A stretch of DNA of 64,000 nt, from positions 32,731,739 through 32,795,738 of the forward strand of contig OZ029918.1 of the NCBI GenBank assembly GCA_964023275.1, written 5' to 3'. Both the position numbers and the translations under genes were made by a program. Each line of letters begins with the position of its first letter. The first letter of the stretch is position 1. Shown in pieces: positions 49,801 through 54,546 of the stretch. The stretch comes from Norana najaformis. Its lineage: Eukaryota; Annelida; Clitellata; Crassiclitellata; Hormogastridae. Under the pieces are notes generated by a model. It searched no databases and had not been told where the DNA came from. It saw nothing but the letters and a program-made list of their open reading frames with translations.

Positions 49801-52800
49801 ATGTGTGCATATTTTTGCATCGTAATTGTAAACTCAGAATTCCTAAAGCGCTATTGAAAAGCTGAGTGCAGGGCACCAGCTTATTTACAAGTGCTGCGTC
49901 AAGTCATATGTCACATCTCAGCAGCAACATGCAGTGAAATGTAGACAGACAAAGGCTGCCGTTGGTCATATATGTCCACCCGGCCTGGATTTGAGCCACT
50001 AAGGAGCTTAGGAAGCGTGTCAAGGGTAAGACGAACATGAGAAATGTAATCTGGCTGATTGTTCTTGTGATGGTGGAAATCTTGTGTCTGAAGTTTTAAA
50101 ATTGAAGTTGTGTTAATTTTGTGGAAATTCAGTTGTGGTTACTTTATTTGCATCTGTTTGGATATTGATCTTATGGTGCAGGTGATCTATTGCTGAATCT
50201 GTAGCTATTTTTCATAGCAGTGTTTTCATCGGGTGTGATTGGAGATGCCCCAACTGAAGTGGAACACAGACATCCTTTAAGGTTTTAATAACATCTCAGA
50301 AGCTTCAGGAAATAGCTCTTGGAAGTCAGTTCTAAGTCAGCTGGACTTGAGTGAGTGGCTCGCTATGAGAAGAGTAGGGCAAAACCAAAACGGTGCAATC
50401 TTAAAGTCAAATTTCAAGGGGGAAGTGTCAAGAGTGTGTGGAAAGAATGCAAAAATAATGTGGGTTAAAATAGGAAACTTGCATAATAAACTAGATAAAA
50501 CTTGAAAAGAGCAGAATGTCTGTTCTACTTACTTGCTTGCTTCATTGATGATTAACGTAGTGAGTACAACGAGTCATTCAATGATTTTTGCTTCTGTTTC
50601 AGTTAGTCCTTTGGATAAATCTGTTTCTTTTGACGGGTTTACTTATCTTGCCTATGACAACGACATCACTAAACCGTAAGTGAAAATTTATAATCTACAA
50701 CTTTTTCTTGTATTTGCACATACAATGAATTTTATTCCATAGCAAAAATCAAGCGTTGTGAAATTGATAACTGATATTGCATACAACTGAAGCAGAGGAT
50801 TTCAAAGTTGATCAAAACAGGTTGTCCATTGGCAAGATATCCCAACAGCTGATAAGAAATTGTCTGCTGCCTTCCTATTCAACCTAAACACAACCCATCG
50901 TGACAGCTTCTCTGTCTCATACCCTCTCTGGTCTCCCGGCAATCAGATCTTATTCTTTACATGGTATCTTCTGACAAATGAACAGATTTGACACTGCGCT
51001 CATGAATAAGCTGATTTCCTGTGCTTAGCTTATAAGTAGCGCTTTAAGTGTTAAGGTTGCGATTACAAAGTTATTATGCTAGATGAAGCAGAGTGGAGAC
51101 GGATGAGAAATAACTAACTAACCCTTATCCAAGAAAACTAAAAATTGCTACTTTAGTGAATTTATATTATGATTTGCCCGTTTGTCTTTACTTTAACCGC
51201 TCTTGCTTTTTCCTACAGCCAATATGCACAGCTTTTAAACAAATACGAACTGGTATTCCGTACAAAGGCTGACAAGGGATTGATGCTTCTTCTGCACAAT
51301 GGCTCAGCTGTCAGAGCAGACCATCTGGCAGTAGCCATCAACCATGGACGAGTCGAAGCCAGTCTCAACCTTGGTGGTGAAAAACCAAGTCATCCCTTTG
51401 TCGTAAGATCGGCAAAACAAATAAACGATGACCAGTGGCACAATGTTCTATTTGTCCGGTAAAAAATTTTAAAATTCATTGGTGTCATCACAGATTTGTC
51501 CACTTTCTCTAAATGAGAAATGTTTTTGTAGTCACTGCGTGAAATGGTCTTACTCCAGGTGATCACAGTCCTAAACTGTTCTTTCTTTTTCCCATTTCAT
51601 CCAATCTGCTACTTCTCATTTCTCTCAGCTTAAACACAACCCACCCTAACAGCTCCTTTCCCCTTCTCTCTCTGCCCTTCTAGCATCCAGACTTGATTCT
51701 TGATATGGCATCGTGGGACAACCCCACTGAATTGATGCACAAAAATAAATTCTGTGTGAATGTTCTTTCATTTTCACTGTTATGTGTTATTGCCAGGTCC
51801 CAGTTAAACGCTGGAATCCAATAGCTGTCAGGATATTTAAACGATTTGTGCAAATGAATGATGGCCTCCTTAAGCATCGGTCTCCAATAAACACTGGGTC
51901 TTGTTTCTGGGTCTTGTTTTGTCGCAGGTGTGAGAAAGATACTGGATACATGTACGCTACATATACGTAACACGAATATGGCAGATGAAGCCGAGAAAGA
52001 TGTGCGGCCATGTTTTAGCAGTGCAGAGAGTAAAACAATCCGTAAAAATAAACGCCAGCCTCTTTTAAACACTGGTCTCCAGTTGCTGACCGAGTGTAGA
52101 AACAATCTGTTCAAATAAATGCCGGTGGCATTTATAAAAGTTTTGTGGACTTGCTTACTTACTTACCTGGTGGTTACATACCTACATACGAATTTTTTAA
52201 TTGAAATGTAGGAACAAGGTGAATGTGCTGTTGTCTGTCGATGATGAGGTCCCAGTGACGGCCGTTTCTAGTCTGGGTGCCGGCCAACTTGACACAGATG
52301 GTAGGCTGTGGATAGGTGAGATGGATTAGCTCATCACGGAATTCTGCTCTACTTTTCAACCAATCTTACAGTCACCAGCAGACTTAAATTGTTCATGAAC
52401 ATGAATAAACTTTCTTCGTAATTATAATTATATTATAATTGTAGTTACGTGTATATATTATTATTATTCCTTTTGGTAAGTACCAAAACAAAGGGACCAG
52501 CGTCACGTATTACCGTTACGTAGGTAGGCACAAGGACAAGTGCAGCTTAAGAGATTATCTGTATTACGTGATATTTCAAATTGGCAACTATGTTTCTCGG
52601 AAACACGACTATACTCCGTTAACACAGGCTAGTCACATAATGCCCATCATGTATTTACATACAGAGATTTGAATCTCGGGCTGCCATGGTCCGTATACAG
52701 GAACCTTAAATGGCATGAGCAGCCATTCAAATGGGCAGCGGTGATGAAGGATCTCACCCGATAAATTCATTGCAAAACGAGCAGGGTCAAGGCCATAGTC

Positions 52801-53209
52801 ACTATATGAAGCACGTGTGTTGACATTTACGGACATATGTACATCTTTGTGTGTGTGTGTTCAGAGGATTAAGAGGATCCCTCTCTCTCGAGCATCTCTC
52901 AGAGTTGTTACACACATGGCTGTCTAACTGAACTAATTAATTAATTTAATTAATTGAACTAAATAAGCAGATCTATTTAATTAAATTAATTTAAATGAAT
53001 TAAAATAATCTTTGCTTCCATTGATCAATGGGTTAAAACTAATCTTTGTTCCACCAGGTGGGAATGCAGTCCCTCCAAACAGCCTGCCAAAGCCTTACCG
53101 AAGAGGATTCAAAGGCTGCATCTTGAGTATAAAGATTGACGACAGAAGTCTTCATCTGGTAGAGGATCGTAAAACGAACAATCCTCTTACCTTCTGTGAA
53201 GACCCATAA
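17359..53209 (+). CDS. AGRN: Agrin, complete coding region, about 30 exons
   Basis: Secreted heparan sulfate proteoglycan of basement membranes; in vertebrates it binds laminin through NtA and dystroglycan and LRP4 through LamG domains. Exons: 17359-17881, 25981-26016, 27169-27381, 27946-28170, 28999-29214, 29739-29951, 30474-30583, 31905-32007, 32808-32899, 33516-33630, 34650-34895, 37059-37158, 37868-37980, 38148-38294, 38661-38753, 39483-39644, 41620-41760, 42919-43167, candidate mini-exons 43245-43280 and 43491-43532, 44134-44256, 45000-45593, 46914-47109, 48171-48386, 48725-48861, 49584-49730, 50603-50675, 51219-51458, 52212-52315, 53058-53209. Phases agree at every junction, giving 5,157 nt and about 1,718 residues (1,692 without the mini-exons; human is about 2,045). 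An in-frame TAA directly precedes the ATG, which fixes the start. Nine Kazal units match vertebrate agrin. SEA and the first LamG are missing, and an inserted Cys-rich module, an EB-like module and a Thr-rich repeat are extra. Confidence 0.95.
18100..18310 (+). mobile_element. LINE family A 3'-UTR fragment
   Basis: Contains GCTGGTGAATAAGCTGATCT and the CAGCTGTTGTGAGCAATGAA region, diverged from the 3' UTR at 12240-12310. No coding part remains. Confidence 0.6.
18795..18925 (+). mobile_element. tRNA-derived SINE head, family D
   Basis: CAGTGGCTGATTGGTTTGAG resembles a tRNA-Leu/Ser box A. CAGGTTCGAACCTCC is a good box B, about 45 bp downstream. An inverted relative is at 58610-58715. A LINE family A 3' end in the opposite orientation follows at once. 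Confidence 0.75.
18926..19500 (-). mobile_element. LINE family A 3' end with internal GA expansion
   Basis: Starts with CAATCGTAATCGTAATTCCG and carries the family A 3' UTR and a degraded ORF2 end. A GA tract (19111-19167) followed by a GAA tract (19170-19195) and a G run at 19318-19330 expand inside it. Confidence 0.8.
19111..19195. repeat. GA then GAA microsatellite
   Basis: About 28 GA units followed by about 8 GAA units within the LINE copy. Confidence 0.95.
19795..19828. repeat. GT microsatellite
   Basis: About 16 GT units in agrin intron 1. Confidence 0.95.
19880..20125 (-). mobile_element. tRNA-derived SINE, family E
   Basis: Read on the minus strand, a head with box-B-like GGTTCGCGTCCCGG is followed by TCGTGGCTTATTTCAGAGAT, then GGTGGTGAAGGATCTCACCC and GACCAGGGTCGAGGCCATAC. 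Other copies lie at 37370-37625 (minus), 52655-52820 (plus) and 60840-61065 (plus). Confidence 0.85.
20190..20262 (+). mobile_element. tRNA-like SINE head
   Basis: GGTGGCCGAGTGGTTGATTG is a clear box A of tRNA-Leu/Ser type, and GTGGGTTCAAGCCT is a box B. No cloverleaf with a paired acceptor stem was found, so it is a SINE remnant and not a tRNA gene. Confidence 0.65.
20321..20645. repeat. 36-bp minisatellite, 8 copies plus a degenerate ninth
   Basis: GTGTGACTTGGAAAGCTGTA recurs every 36 bp from 20323 to 20575. The unit is a multiple of three, so both strands show long repetitive frames that I do not regard as genes. Confidence 0.96.
21600..21930 (+). mobile_element. LINE family A relative, 3' end
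   Basis: Retains a degraded ORF2 end (CTCCAGAATTTCGCGG, TTCATTCAAAACTGAAG), then GAATAAGCTGGTGCCCAG and a TTTACAATTACGA tail. It is a diverged subfamily, with relatives at 25180-25480, 50840-51080 and 51545-51760. Confidence 0.75.
22804..22845. repeat. CATA microsatellite
   Basis: About 10 units in agrin intron 1. Confidence 0.9.
23225..25140 (-). mobile_element. RTE-like LINE, several frame breaks
   Basis: A second LINE type, unrelated to families A and B. Minus-strand pieces in order are [109 protein letters not shown] and [16 protein letters not shown]. The F-ADD catalytic box is intact, but the coding region is split over at least five frames. RTE-like is my best guess from the GSETWT and WRRL region; another non-LTR clade is possible. 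Confidence 0.85.
25180..25480 (+). mobile_element. LINE family A relative, 3' end
   Basis: Shares CACAACCCACTGTAACAGCT and GATAAGATGGTGTTCTGTGG with the copy at 21600-21930. Ends in GTTTACAATTATGATTATGA. Confidence 0.7.
25981..26016 (+). CDS. AGRN: Agrin exon 2: 12-residue linker
   Basis: A 36-bp phase 1-1 exon encoding [12 protein letters not shown] between NtA and the first Kazal unit. It has a TTTTTCACCAG acceptor and a GTATGT donor. Being symmetric, it could be skipped without changing frame. No homology beyond position supports it. Confidence 0.75.
27169..27381 (+). CDS. AGRN: Agrin exon 3: Kazal/follistatin-like unit 1
   Basis: Residues about 187-257. [14 protein letters not shown] is the follistatin-type EGF-like lead. 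It is followed by [20 protein letters not shown], then [13 protein letters not shown] and ending GSC. Closely matches the first follistatin-like unit of vertebrate agrin. Phase 1-1. Confidence 0.95.
27500..27700 (+). mobile_element. LINE family A ORF2-end fragment
   Basis: AATAAACTCCCACCAGAATT and CATACGAACTCGGCAACACT align with 11995-12055 of the longer copy. It lies in the intron between agrin exons 3 and 4. Confidence 0.8.
27705..27860. repeat. 29-bp minisatellite, 5 copies
   Basis: GTGTGATTCTAAGCCATTCA recurs every 29 bp with small changes, ending about 85 bp before agrin exon 4. Confidence 0.93.
27946..28170 (+). CDS. AGRN: Agrin exon 4: Kazal unit 2
   Basis: Residues about 258-332. 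[47 protein letters not shown], ending DGRC. In human agrin unit 2 the equivalent is TVCGSDGADYPGEC. Phase 1-1. Confidence 0.95.
28765..28900 (-). mobile_element. LINE family A 3' terminus
   Basis: Begins CTAATCGTAATCGTAAGC and continues ACTTCTATAGCGCACAATGA, the reverse of the family A 3' end. It lies in the intron before agrin exon 5. Confidence 0.75.
28999..29214 (+). CDS. AGRN: Agrin exon 5: Kazal unit 3
   Basis: Residues about 333-404. [49 protein letters not shown], ending GKCPK. Phase 1-1 with donor AAAG|GTCAGC. Confidence 0.95.
29739..29951 (+). CDS. AGRN: Agrin exon 6: Kazal unit 4
   Basis: Residues about 405-475. [50 protein letters not shown], ending EGFC. Strong acceptor (TTTTTTCAG). 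Phase 1-1. Confidence 0.95.
30265..30435. repeat. GA-rich purine tract
   Basis: Imperfect GAGA/GATAGA repeats on the plus strand, ending about 40 bp before agrin exon 7. Confidence 0.9.
30474..30583 (+). CDS. AGRN: Agrin exon 7: Kazal unit 5, first half
   Basis: [26 protein letters not shown]. The exon ends in phase 0 exactly before the VCGSDG block, which is in exon 8. Confidence 0.92.
30725..30850 (-). mobile_element. Possible SINE family D remnant
   Basis: On the minus strand, TTGACTCATAGCATGGAGTG and a box-B-like GGAGGTTTGGGTCC resemble the copy at 58610-58715. Diverged, so low confidence. Confidence 0.4.
31905..32007 (+). CDS. AGRN: Agrin exon 8: Kazal unit 5, second half
   Basis: [20 protein letters not shown], ending KGLC. 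Acceptor GCTCGTAG, donor GTAAGA. Together with exon 7 it makes one complete Kazal unit (residues about 476-546). Confidence 0.93.
32095..32330. repeat. ATT-rich tract with a short palindrome
   Basis: TTATTA repeats with an internal ATGATGATCATCATGATCAT that can fold on itself. It lies in the intron between agrin exons 8 and 9. Confidence 0.85.
32808..32899 (+). CDS. AGRN: Agrin exon 9: Kazal unit 6, first half
   Basis: [25 protein letters not shown]. Ends in phase 0 just before VENQVCG, as in unit 5. Confidence 0.92.
33175..33300 (+). mobile_element. LINE family H 3' end
   Basis: GCAATTGAAGACCATTCTGT, GAAGAGGCCCTATATAAATG and a degenerate ATTACG-like tail. A longer copy is at 58280-58610, and another piece at 47755-47860. 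Confidence 0.75.
33516..33630 (+). CDS. AGRN: Agrin exon 10: Kazal unit 6, second half
   Basis: [23 protein letters not shown], ending GSCG. Phase 0 to 1. Completes residues about 547-615. Confidence 0.93.
33725..33960 (-). mobile_element. LINE family B relative, 3' end
   Basis: TAATCTAATCTAATGACTT tail followed by an antisense 3' UTR with ATCATCAGTCGATGGTTGCT. The same subfamily is at 35500-36470, 37225-37365, 57690-57850 and 59060-59230. Confidence 0.7.
34276..34603. repeat. Purine-only GAA/GGA tract, about 330 bp
   Basis: Nearly pure purine strand with an internal imperfect duplication (AGATAGAGATAGAGACAGAG occurs at about 34375 and 34520). It ends about 50 bp before agrin exon 11. Long low-complexity frames here are not genes. 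Confidence 0.95.
34650..34895 (+). CDS. AGRN: Agrin exon 11: Kazal unit 7 and SGSGSG glycosaminoglycan site
   Basis: Residues about 616-697. [20 protein letters not shown] has the short lead seen in human unit 6 or 7. Then [26 protein letters not shown] and [15 protein letters not shown]. The acidic DD before SGSGSG marks a likely heparan sulfate attachment site, as at the same place in human agrin (SGGSGSGEDGD). Two in-frame acceptors are possible: 34648-34649 (better pyrimidine tract) or 34666-34667. Phase 1-1. Confidence 0.92.
35500..36470 (-). mobile_element. LINE family B relative, 5' truncated
   Basis: AATCTAATCTAATGACTTC tail, then an antisense C-terminal ORF2 ([19 protein letters not shown] near 35750). 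Upstream it extends to GGATGGCTAGTAATAAACTT-type sequence at about 36400. An 18-bp unit around AACGCTCGAGAACCTAAC is duplicated at 35757-35795. Confidence 0.75.
36835..36960 (+). mobile_element. LINE family B 3' tail
   Basis: GTGGACTGACCTGGTTATTG to TTGTGCATTAGACACC, followed by ATT/AAT repeats. Aligns with 40270-40390. Confidence 0.8.
37059..37158 (+). CDS. AGRN: Agrin exon 12: Kazal unit 8, first half
   Basis: [30 protein letters not shown]. Human unit 8 also begins after the SGSG region with a short acidic lead. Phase 1 to 2. Confidence 0.92.
37225..37365 (-). mobile_element. LINE family B relative, 3' UTR fragment
   Basis: CATAATGCATAAGGCATCGG and GTGAAGTCATAGTCAAAATG match the antisense 3' UTR at 33760-33860. 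Confidence 0.65.
37370..37625 (-). mobile_element. tRNA-derived SINE, family E
   Basis: Antisense copy with CGATTGTATGACCTCGACTC at its 3' end and AAATAAGCCACGACCGGGAT nearer the head. Diverged from the copy at 19880-20125. Confidence 0.8.
37868..37980 (+). CDS. AGRN: Agrin exon 13: Kazal unit 8, second half
   Basis: [28 protein letters not shown], ending DNCEG. Phase 2 to 1. Donor GTGTTT is weak, but phase and homology support it. Confidence 0.92.
38148..38294 (+). CDS. AGRN: Agrin exon 14: extra Cys-rich module
   Basis: A 147-bp phase 1-1 exon adding 49 residues between Kazal unit 8 and the GCC module. Cysteines occur in [31 protein letters not shown] and FGAKCCQE. The C-P-P-G-x-Y-C spacing is reminiscent of lustrin or EB-type repeats. 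Human agrin has no counterpart here. It is open throughout, with reasonable acceptor and donor. Confidence 0.8.
38340..38420 (-). mobile_element. LINE family A 3' terminus
   Basis: CATAATCTTGAGATTTCTAC followed by AGCTTATTCATAGGC is the antisense family A end. Positions 38420-38640 hold nothing clear. Confidence 0.65.
38661..38753 (+). CDS. AGRN: Agrin exon 15: FGCC module
   Basis: 31 residues: [20 protein letters not shown] and HKAGCPG. This matches the human linker HCAQTPYGCCQDNITAARG ending AGCPS, which likewise precedes the laminin-EGF pair. Contains an N-glycosylation sequon (NAT). Phase 1-1. Confidence 0.93.
38811..39130. repeat. Pyrimidine-rich TCC/TTC tract
   Basis: About 320 bp of TCC/TTC repeats. 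It contains a duplicated segment (TTTTGTTTCTTCTTTGC with TCCTTGACTGTGCTGCACTG at about 38770 and 38965). It starts 58 bp after agrin exon 15; the long repetitive frames are not genes. Confidence 0.93.
39483..39644 (+). CDS. AGRN: Agrin exon 16: laminin-EGF module 1
   Basis: [39 protein letters not shown]. Human: [20 protein letters not shown] and SCRPGVGGLRCDRCEPGFW. Phase 1-1. Confidence 0.96.
39950..40390 (+). mobile_element. LINE family B 3' end
   Basis: Encodes [20 protein letters not shown] and [16 protein letters not shown], then a 3' UTR ending TTAGACACCGGCACATTAGA and an ATT tail. It lies in the intron between agrin exons 16 and 17. Confidence 0.88.
41284..41560 (-). mobile_element. 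LINE family A 3' end
   Basis: Begins AGTAATCGTAATCGTAATCC. Contains CAAAACAAAATCGATAGGCA and a degraded ORF2 end. It finishes about 60 bp before agrin exon 17. Confidence 0.85.
41620..41760 (+). CDS. AGRN: Agrin exon 17: laminin-EGF module 2
   Basis: [43 protein letters not shown]. Human: [20 protein letters not shown] and GRALGPAGC. Phase 1-1. Confidence 0.96.
42050..42700 (+). mobile_element. CR1/L2-like LINE reverse transcriptase fragment
   Basis: Frame-broken pieces [52 protein letters not shown] degraded internal part of a LINE with no 3' end, in the intron before agrin exon 18. Confidence 0.8.
42780..42890. repeat. GAGT then GAAGGAAT microsatellite
   Basis: GAGT units grading into AAGG and AATG units. 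It ends about 30 bp before agrin exon 18. Confidence 0.92.
42919..43167 (+). CDS. AGRN: Agrin exon 18: Kazal unit 9
   Basis: Residues about 950-1032. A Ser-rich lead (ESSSSSASS), then [58 protein letters not shown] and PGHC. Human unit 9 has NECQLKTIACRQGLQISI. Phase 1-1. Confidence 0.95.
43245..43280 (+). CDS. AGRN: Agrin candidate mini-exon a
   Basis: A 36-bp stretch ([12 protein letters not shown]) bounded by ACATAG and GTGAGG. It is open and phase 1-1, so including or skipping it keeps the frame. There is no homology support, and it contributes an unpaired Cys. Confidence 0.45.
43421..43466. repeat. 46-bp alternating purine-pyrimidine tract
   Basis: An uninterrupted run of GT, then GC, then mixed R-Y steps (GCGCGCACGCGCATGCGTAC). 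This is a strong Z-DNA-forming candidate between two possible mini-exons. Confidence 0.9.
43491..43532 (+). CDS. AGRN: Agrin candidate mini-exon b
   Basis: A 42-bp stretch ([14 protein letters not shown]) with a good acceptor (GTTTTCACAG) and donor (GTGAGT), phase 1-1. Short, basic and symmetric. Only splice signals and phase support it. Confidence 0.55.
44134..44256 (+). CDS. AGRN: Agrin exon 19: EB-like Cys module
   Basis: 41 residues: [36 protein letters not shown]. The spacing C-x5-C-x6-C-x4-C-x-C resembles EB or EGF-like modules. Vertebrate agrin has a Ser/Thr region with an FGCC-type motif near here but no EB module. Acceptor TTTCTAG, donor GTAAGA, phase 1-1. Confidence 0.82.
45000..45593 (+). 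CDS. AGRN: Agrin exon 20: Thr-rich mucin-like region with 13-residue repeats
   Basis: 198 residues (about 1100-1297). The first half is Ser/Thr/Pro-rich. The second half has seven copies of a 13-residue unit ([13 protein letters not shown]). It occupies the place of the vertebrate Ser/Thr region and SEA domain and is probably heavily O-glycosylated. Phase 1-1, donor CTG|GTAAGT. The open frame upstream of the acceptor is not included. Confidence 0.88.
45290..45555 (+). repeat. 39-bp coding tandem repeat, 7 copies
   Basis: ACTACTGCTACTACTGAGAC recurs every 39 bp in frame. Changes are mostly at third positions plus EEL, DVF and DEL variants at the unit end. Confidence 0.95.
45953..46020. repeat. 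10-bp tandem repeat
   Basis: About seven units of the GATGATGTCA type. Confidence 0.9.
46173..46330. repeat. 17-bp tandem repeat, about 9 copies
   Basis: CTCATTATCCTTGTAAA and CTAATTATCCTTGTAAA units, in the intron between agrin exons 20 and 21. Confidence 0.95.
46405..46545 (+). mobile_element. LINE family A ORF2 fragment
   Basis: Encodes [20 protein letters not shown] and [16 protein letters not shown], matching the copy at 11325-11450. An isolated internal piece. Confidence 0.9.
46914..47109 (+). CDS. AGRN: Agrin exon 21: LamG (vertebrate G2-like), part 1
   Basis: [50 protein letters not shown]. The last block aligns best with human G2 ([20 protein letters not shown]). Phase 1 to 2. Confidence 0.95.
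47190..47505 (+). mobile_element. tRNA-derived SINE, family F
   Basis: Box-B-like GTGGATTCGACTCTGTG, then CTGGGCAAGTTGATTGCGT, a body as at 5520-5790 and a CTTACTTACCTT tail. Confidence 0.88.
47755..47860 (+). mobile_element. LINE family H 3' end, degraded
   Basis: GCGGTTGAGGACCTTTCTGC to TTTTCTTGAAGAGATGC. Positions 47860-48170 hold nothing I recognise. Confidence 0.6.
48171..48386 (+). CDS. AGRN: Agrin exon 22: LamG 1, part 2
   Basis: [20 protein letters not shown] to [17 protein letters not shown]. Human G2 has YDLGKGAAVIRSREPV and PLYVGGAPD. The insert around [17 protein letters not shown] is longer than in human. Phase 2 to 2. Confidence 0.94.
48725..48861 (+). CDS. AGRN: Agrin exon 23: LamG 1, end
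   Basis: [20 protein letters not shown], the closing beta-strands with the usual GF-x-GC-I motif, then a linker. Phase 2 to 1. Confidence 0.94.
49080..49375 (+). mobile_element. tRNA-derived SINE, family F
   Basis: GACACGGTAGTCTATCCGTA head, GTGGGTTCGACTGTG box B, GTGCCTCTGTCACCGAGCAG and GGGATTCGTCC. The tail is degraded. Separately, an antisense GTAATTGTAATTGTAATC LINE end lies at 49455-49545. Confidence 0.88.
49584..49730 (+). CDS. AGRN: Agrin exon 24: EGF-like module
   Basis: [36 protein letters not shown]. Human: HPCLNGASCVPREAAYVC with GFSGPHCEKG between G2 and G3. Phase 1-1. The donor GTCCAT is weak, and reading on meets a TAA after three codons. Confidence 0.92.
49731..50602 (+). 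other. Agrin intron 24
   Basis: Contains a short antisense LINE A-like end at 49815-49880 (CATCGTAATTGTAAACTCAG). The rest, 49900-50590, shows nothing I recognise. Confidence 0.6.
50603..50675 (+). CDS. AGRN: Agrin exon 25: LamG 2 (G3-like), start
   Basis: [20 protein letters not shown]. Human G3 starts DTLAFDGRTFVEYLNAV. Phase 1 to 2. Confidence 0.92.
50840..51080 (+). mobile_element. LINE family A relative, 3' end
   Basis: AACACAACCCATCGTGACAG, CATGAATAAGCTGATTTCCT and a GTTGCGATTACAAAG end. Confidence 0.7.
51219..51458 (+). CDS. AGRN: Agrin exon 26: LamG 2, core
   Basis: [53 protein letters not shown]. Human G3: HFELSLRTEATQGLVLWSG and [20 protein letters not shown]. The acidic run I might expect at a vertebrate z-type insert is not evident. 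Phase 2-2. Confidence 0.95.
51545..51760 (+). mobile_element. LINE family A relative, 3' UTR
   Basis: AACACAACCCACCCTAACAG, TCTTGATATGGCATCGTGGG and ATTGATGCACAAAAATAAAT parallel the 21600-21930 copy. Positions 51780-52200 show no coding or repeat match. Confidence 0.6.
52212..52315 (+). CDS. AGRN: Agrin exon 27: LamG 2
   Basis: [20 protein letters not shown] and [12 protein letters not shown]. Human: [20 protein letters not shown] then ALWLGG. Phase 2 to 1. Confidence 0.95.
52655..52820 (+). mobile_element. tRNA-derived SINE, family E, 5' truncated
   Basis: CAGAGATTTGAATCTCGGGC, GGCAGCGGTGATGAAGGATC and GAGCAGGGTCAAGGCCATAG. Lies in the last agrin intron. Confidence 0.85.
53058..53209 (+). 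CDS. AGRN: Agrin exon 28: LamG 2 end and stop
   Basis: [46 protein letters not shown] and TAA. Human ends LPKAYGTGFVGCLRDVVVG, HPLHLLEDAV and RPCPTP. The closing Cys is kept. Confidence 0.96.
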
Positions 53210-54546
53210 CCTGGCAACAATCCATTTGTGACTGCACCTAACAAACCCGGCCAAAGTCGTAAAAATCTTTAATTGGTTTAATTGGATTAGGCTTGATGTG
53301 CTAAATGTTTTGGTGAAAATCGTCTTCTAAGCGAATATATTTTGGCATCTCTGTGAAAATTATGCACAGAAATGTTTTTTCAGTCCTATTTCATGCACAG
53401 TCACCTTTGGAGAGCATTTCTCGCGTATCGACTTTTCCGACTTTGGCTCAGTTATGCCAACCATGGACCACATATTTGTCACCGTAGGCAAATGCTTTAG
53501 CGTTGTTGTCAGGTTTTTAGGTGCTAGACTACTAGTCGTTTGTCCATGTTTCTGAATCTATGTCAGTAATCGGAATGCGGTCTAAAATAGCTGTACCGTA
53601 TATATTATTAAGAGGAAAATGTAACAGACTGTGATGCATAATACATTTATTTGAATACTGCATGCTAACAAATTCAAAGATAACCAAAGTCAAATAATTA
53701 TCATCTGCTTTTATACTGATATTCTGCTGAACTGCTTCATAAGAGTAAAGTAGTAATCTGTTTGCAAAGTAAAGTAAAGCTCCTGTATCCCACAGTGGGA
53801 CTTGGGGGAGGTGCTGATTTCATTGTCTTAGGCCTTCGAGCCTTCATTGGACATGCTCAATTAGTCAGTTTGCAATTTCTGTCATTTTTAATGCTGTTCA
53901 GGTTTAAACTTAAAACTCATCTGCTTCAACTTGATGATCCAGTGCATGATAACGGCGCTATAGCAACAGTTATCACGACGATGAGAATCAAGTTAGTAAG
54001 TTTCCTACTTGTCACTTAAACAGAGTCCATGTATCTTTGACTTTGTCAGTTCAACAAGTAAGACACTGAGATAACAGTAATGACCTAATCTAGTCAGGAA
54101 ACTTCCTTAATGCAGCTATCACAATGCACAAAGCCATCAACTGATCATCGCCTCTAGACAAGCTTTAATTAGGAATCACAATTCTTGAATATAATAAATT
54201 GACTTGAAGCCTTAACAGTTCTGTAGTAGCGTGTCCTAAGCTGTTCTACAAGCTGCTATCATTTCATAGCATCGACATTTAGTTAATTCCATTAAAACTA
54301 AAATACATACACGTAGAAGGGCAGCACCAAGAAGACAATCAAAACTGGTGCAAGACAAAGTTCCATATAGTATTTTGCACTAAAAACTTTTTATGTCGCT
54401 GGCAGAAGTTTCTCCTAAAGTCTATGGCAGAAAAGTCTGATATTTTTGTTTCTTGTGGAAAATTTCTAAGATTCTTTTTCACCACCGCCACTTTTGTCGC
54501 CCCTATTATCTTCGCAGATCAGCCCAGCCACAGTTTTGACAACTGT
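53210..54546. other. AGRN-BAP1 convergent intergenic region
   Basis: 1.3 kb between the two stop codons, holding both 3' UTRs. A canonical AATAAA for AGRN is found only at about 54195, after a LINE piece; possible BAP1 signals (TTTATT on the plus strand at about 53645) overlap agrin's side. Poly(A) sites were not resolved. Confidence 0.7.
53860..54160 (+). mobile_element. LINE family B relative, 3' end
   Basis: GTTTAAACTTAAAACTCATC (FKLKTHLLQL) followed by a 3' UTR with ATCACAATGCACAAAGCCAT. Resembles 59060-59230. Confidence 0.7.
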
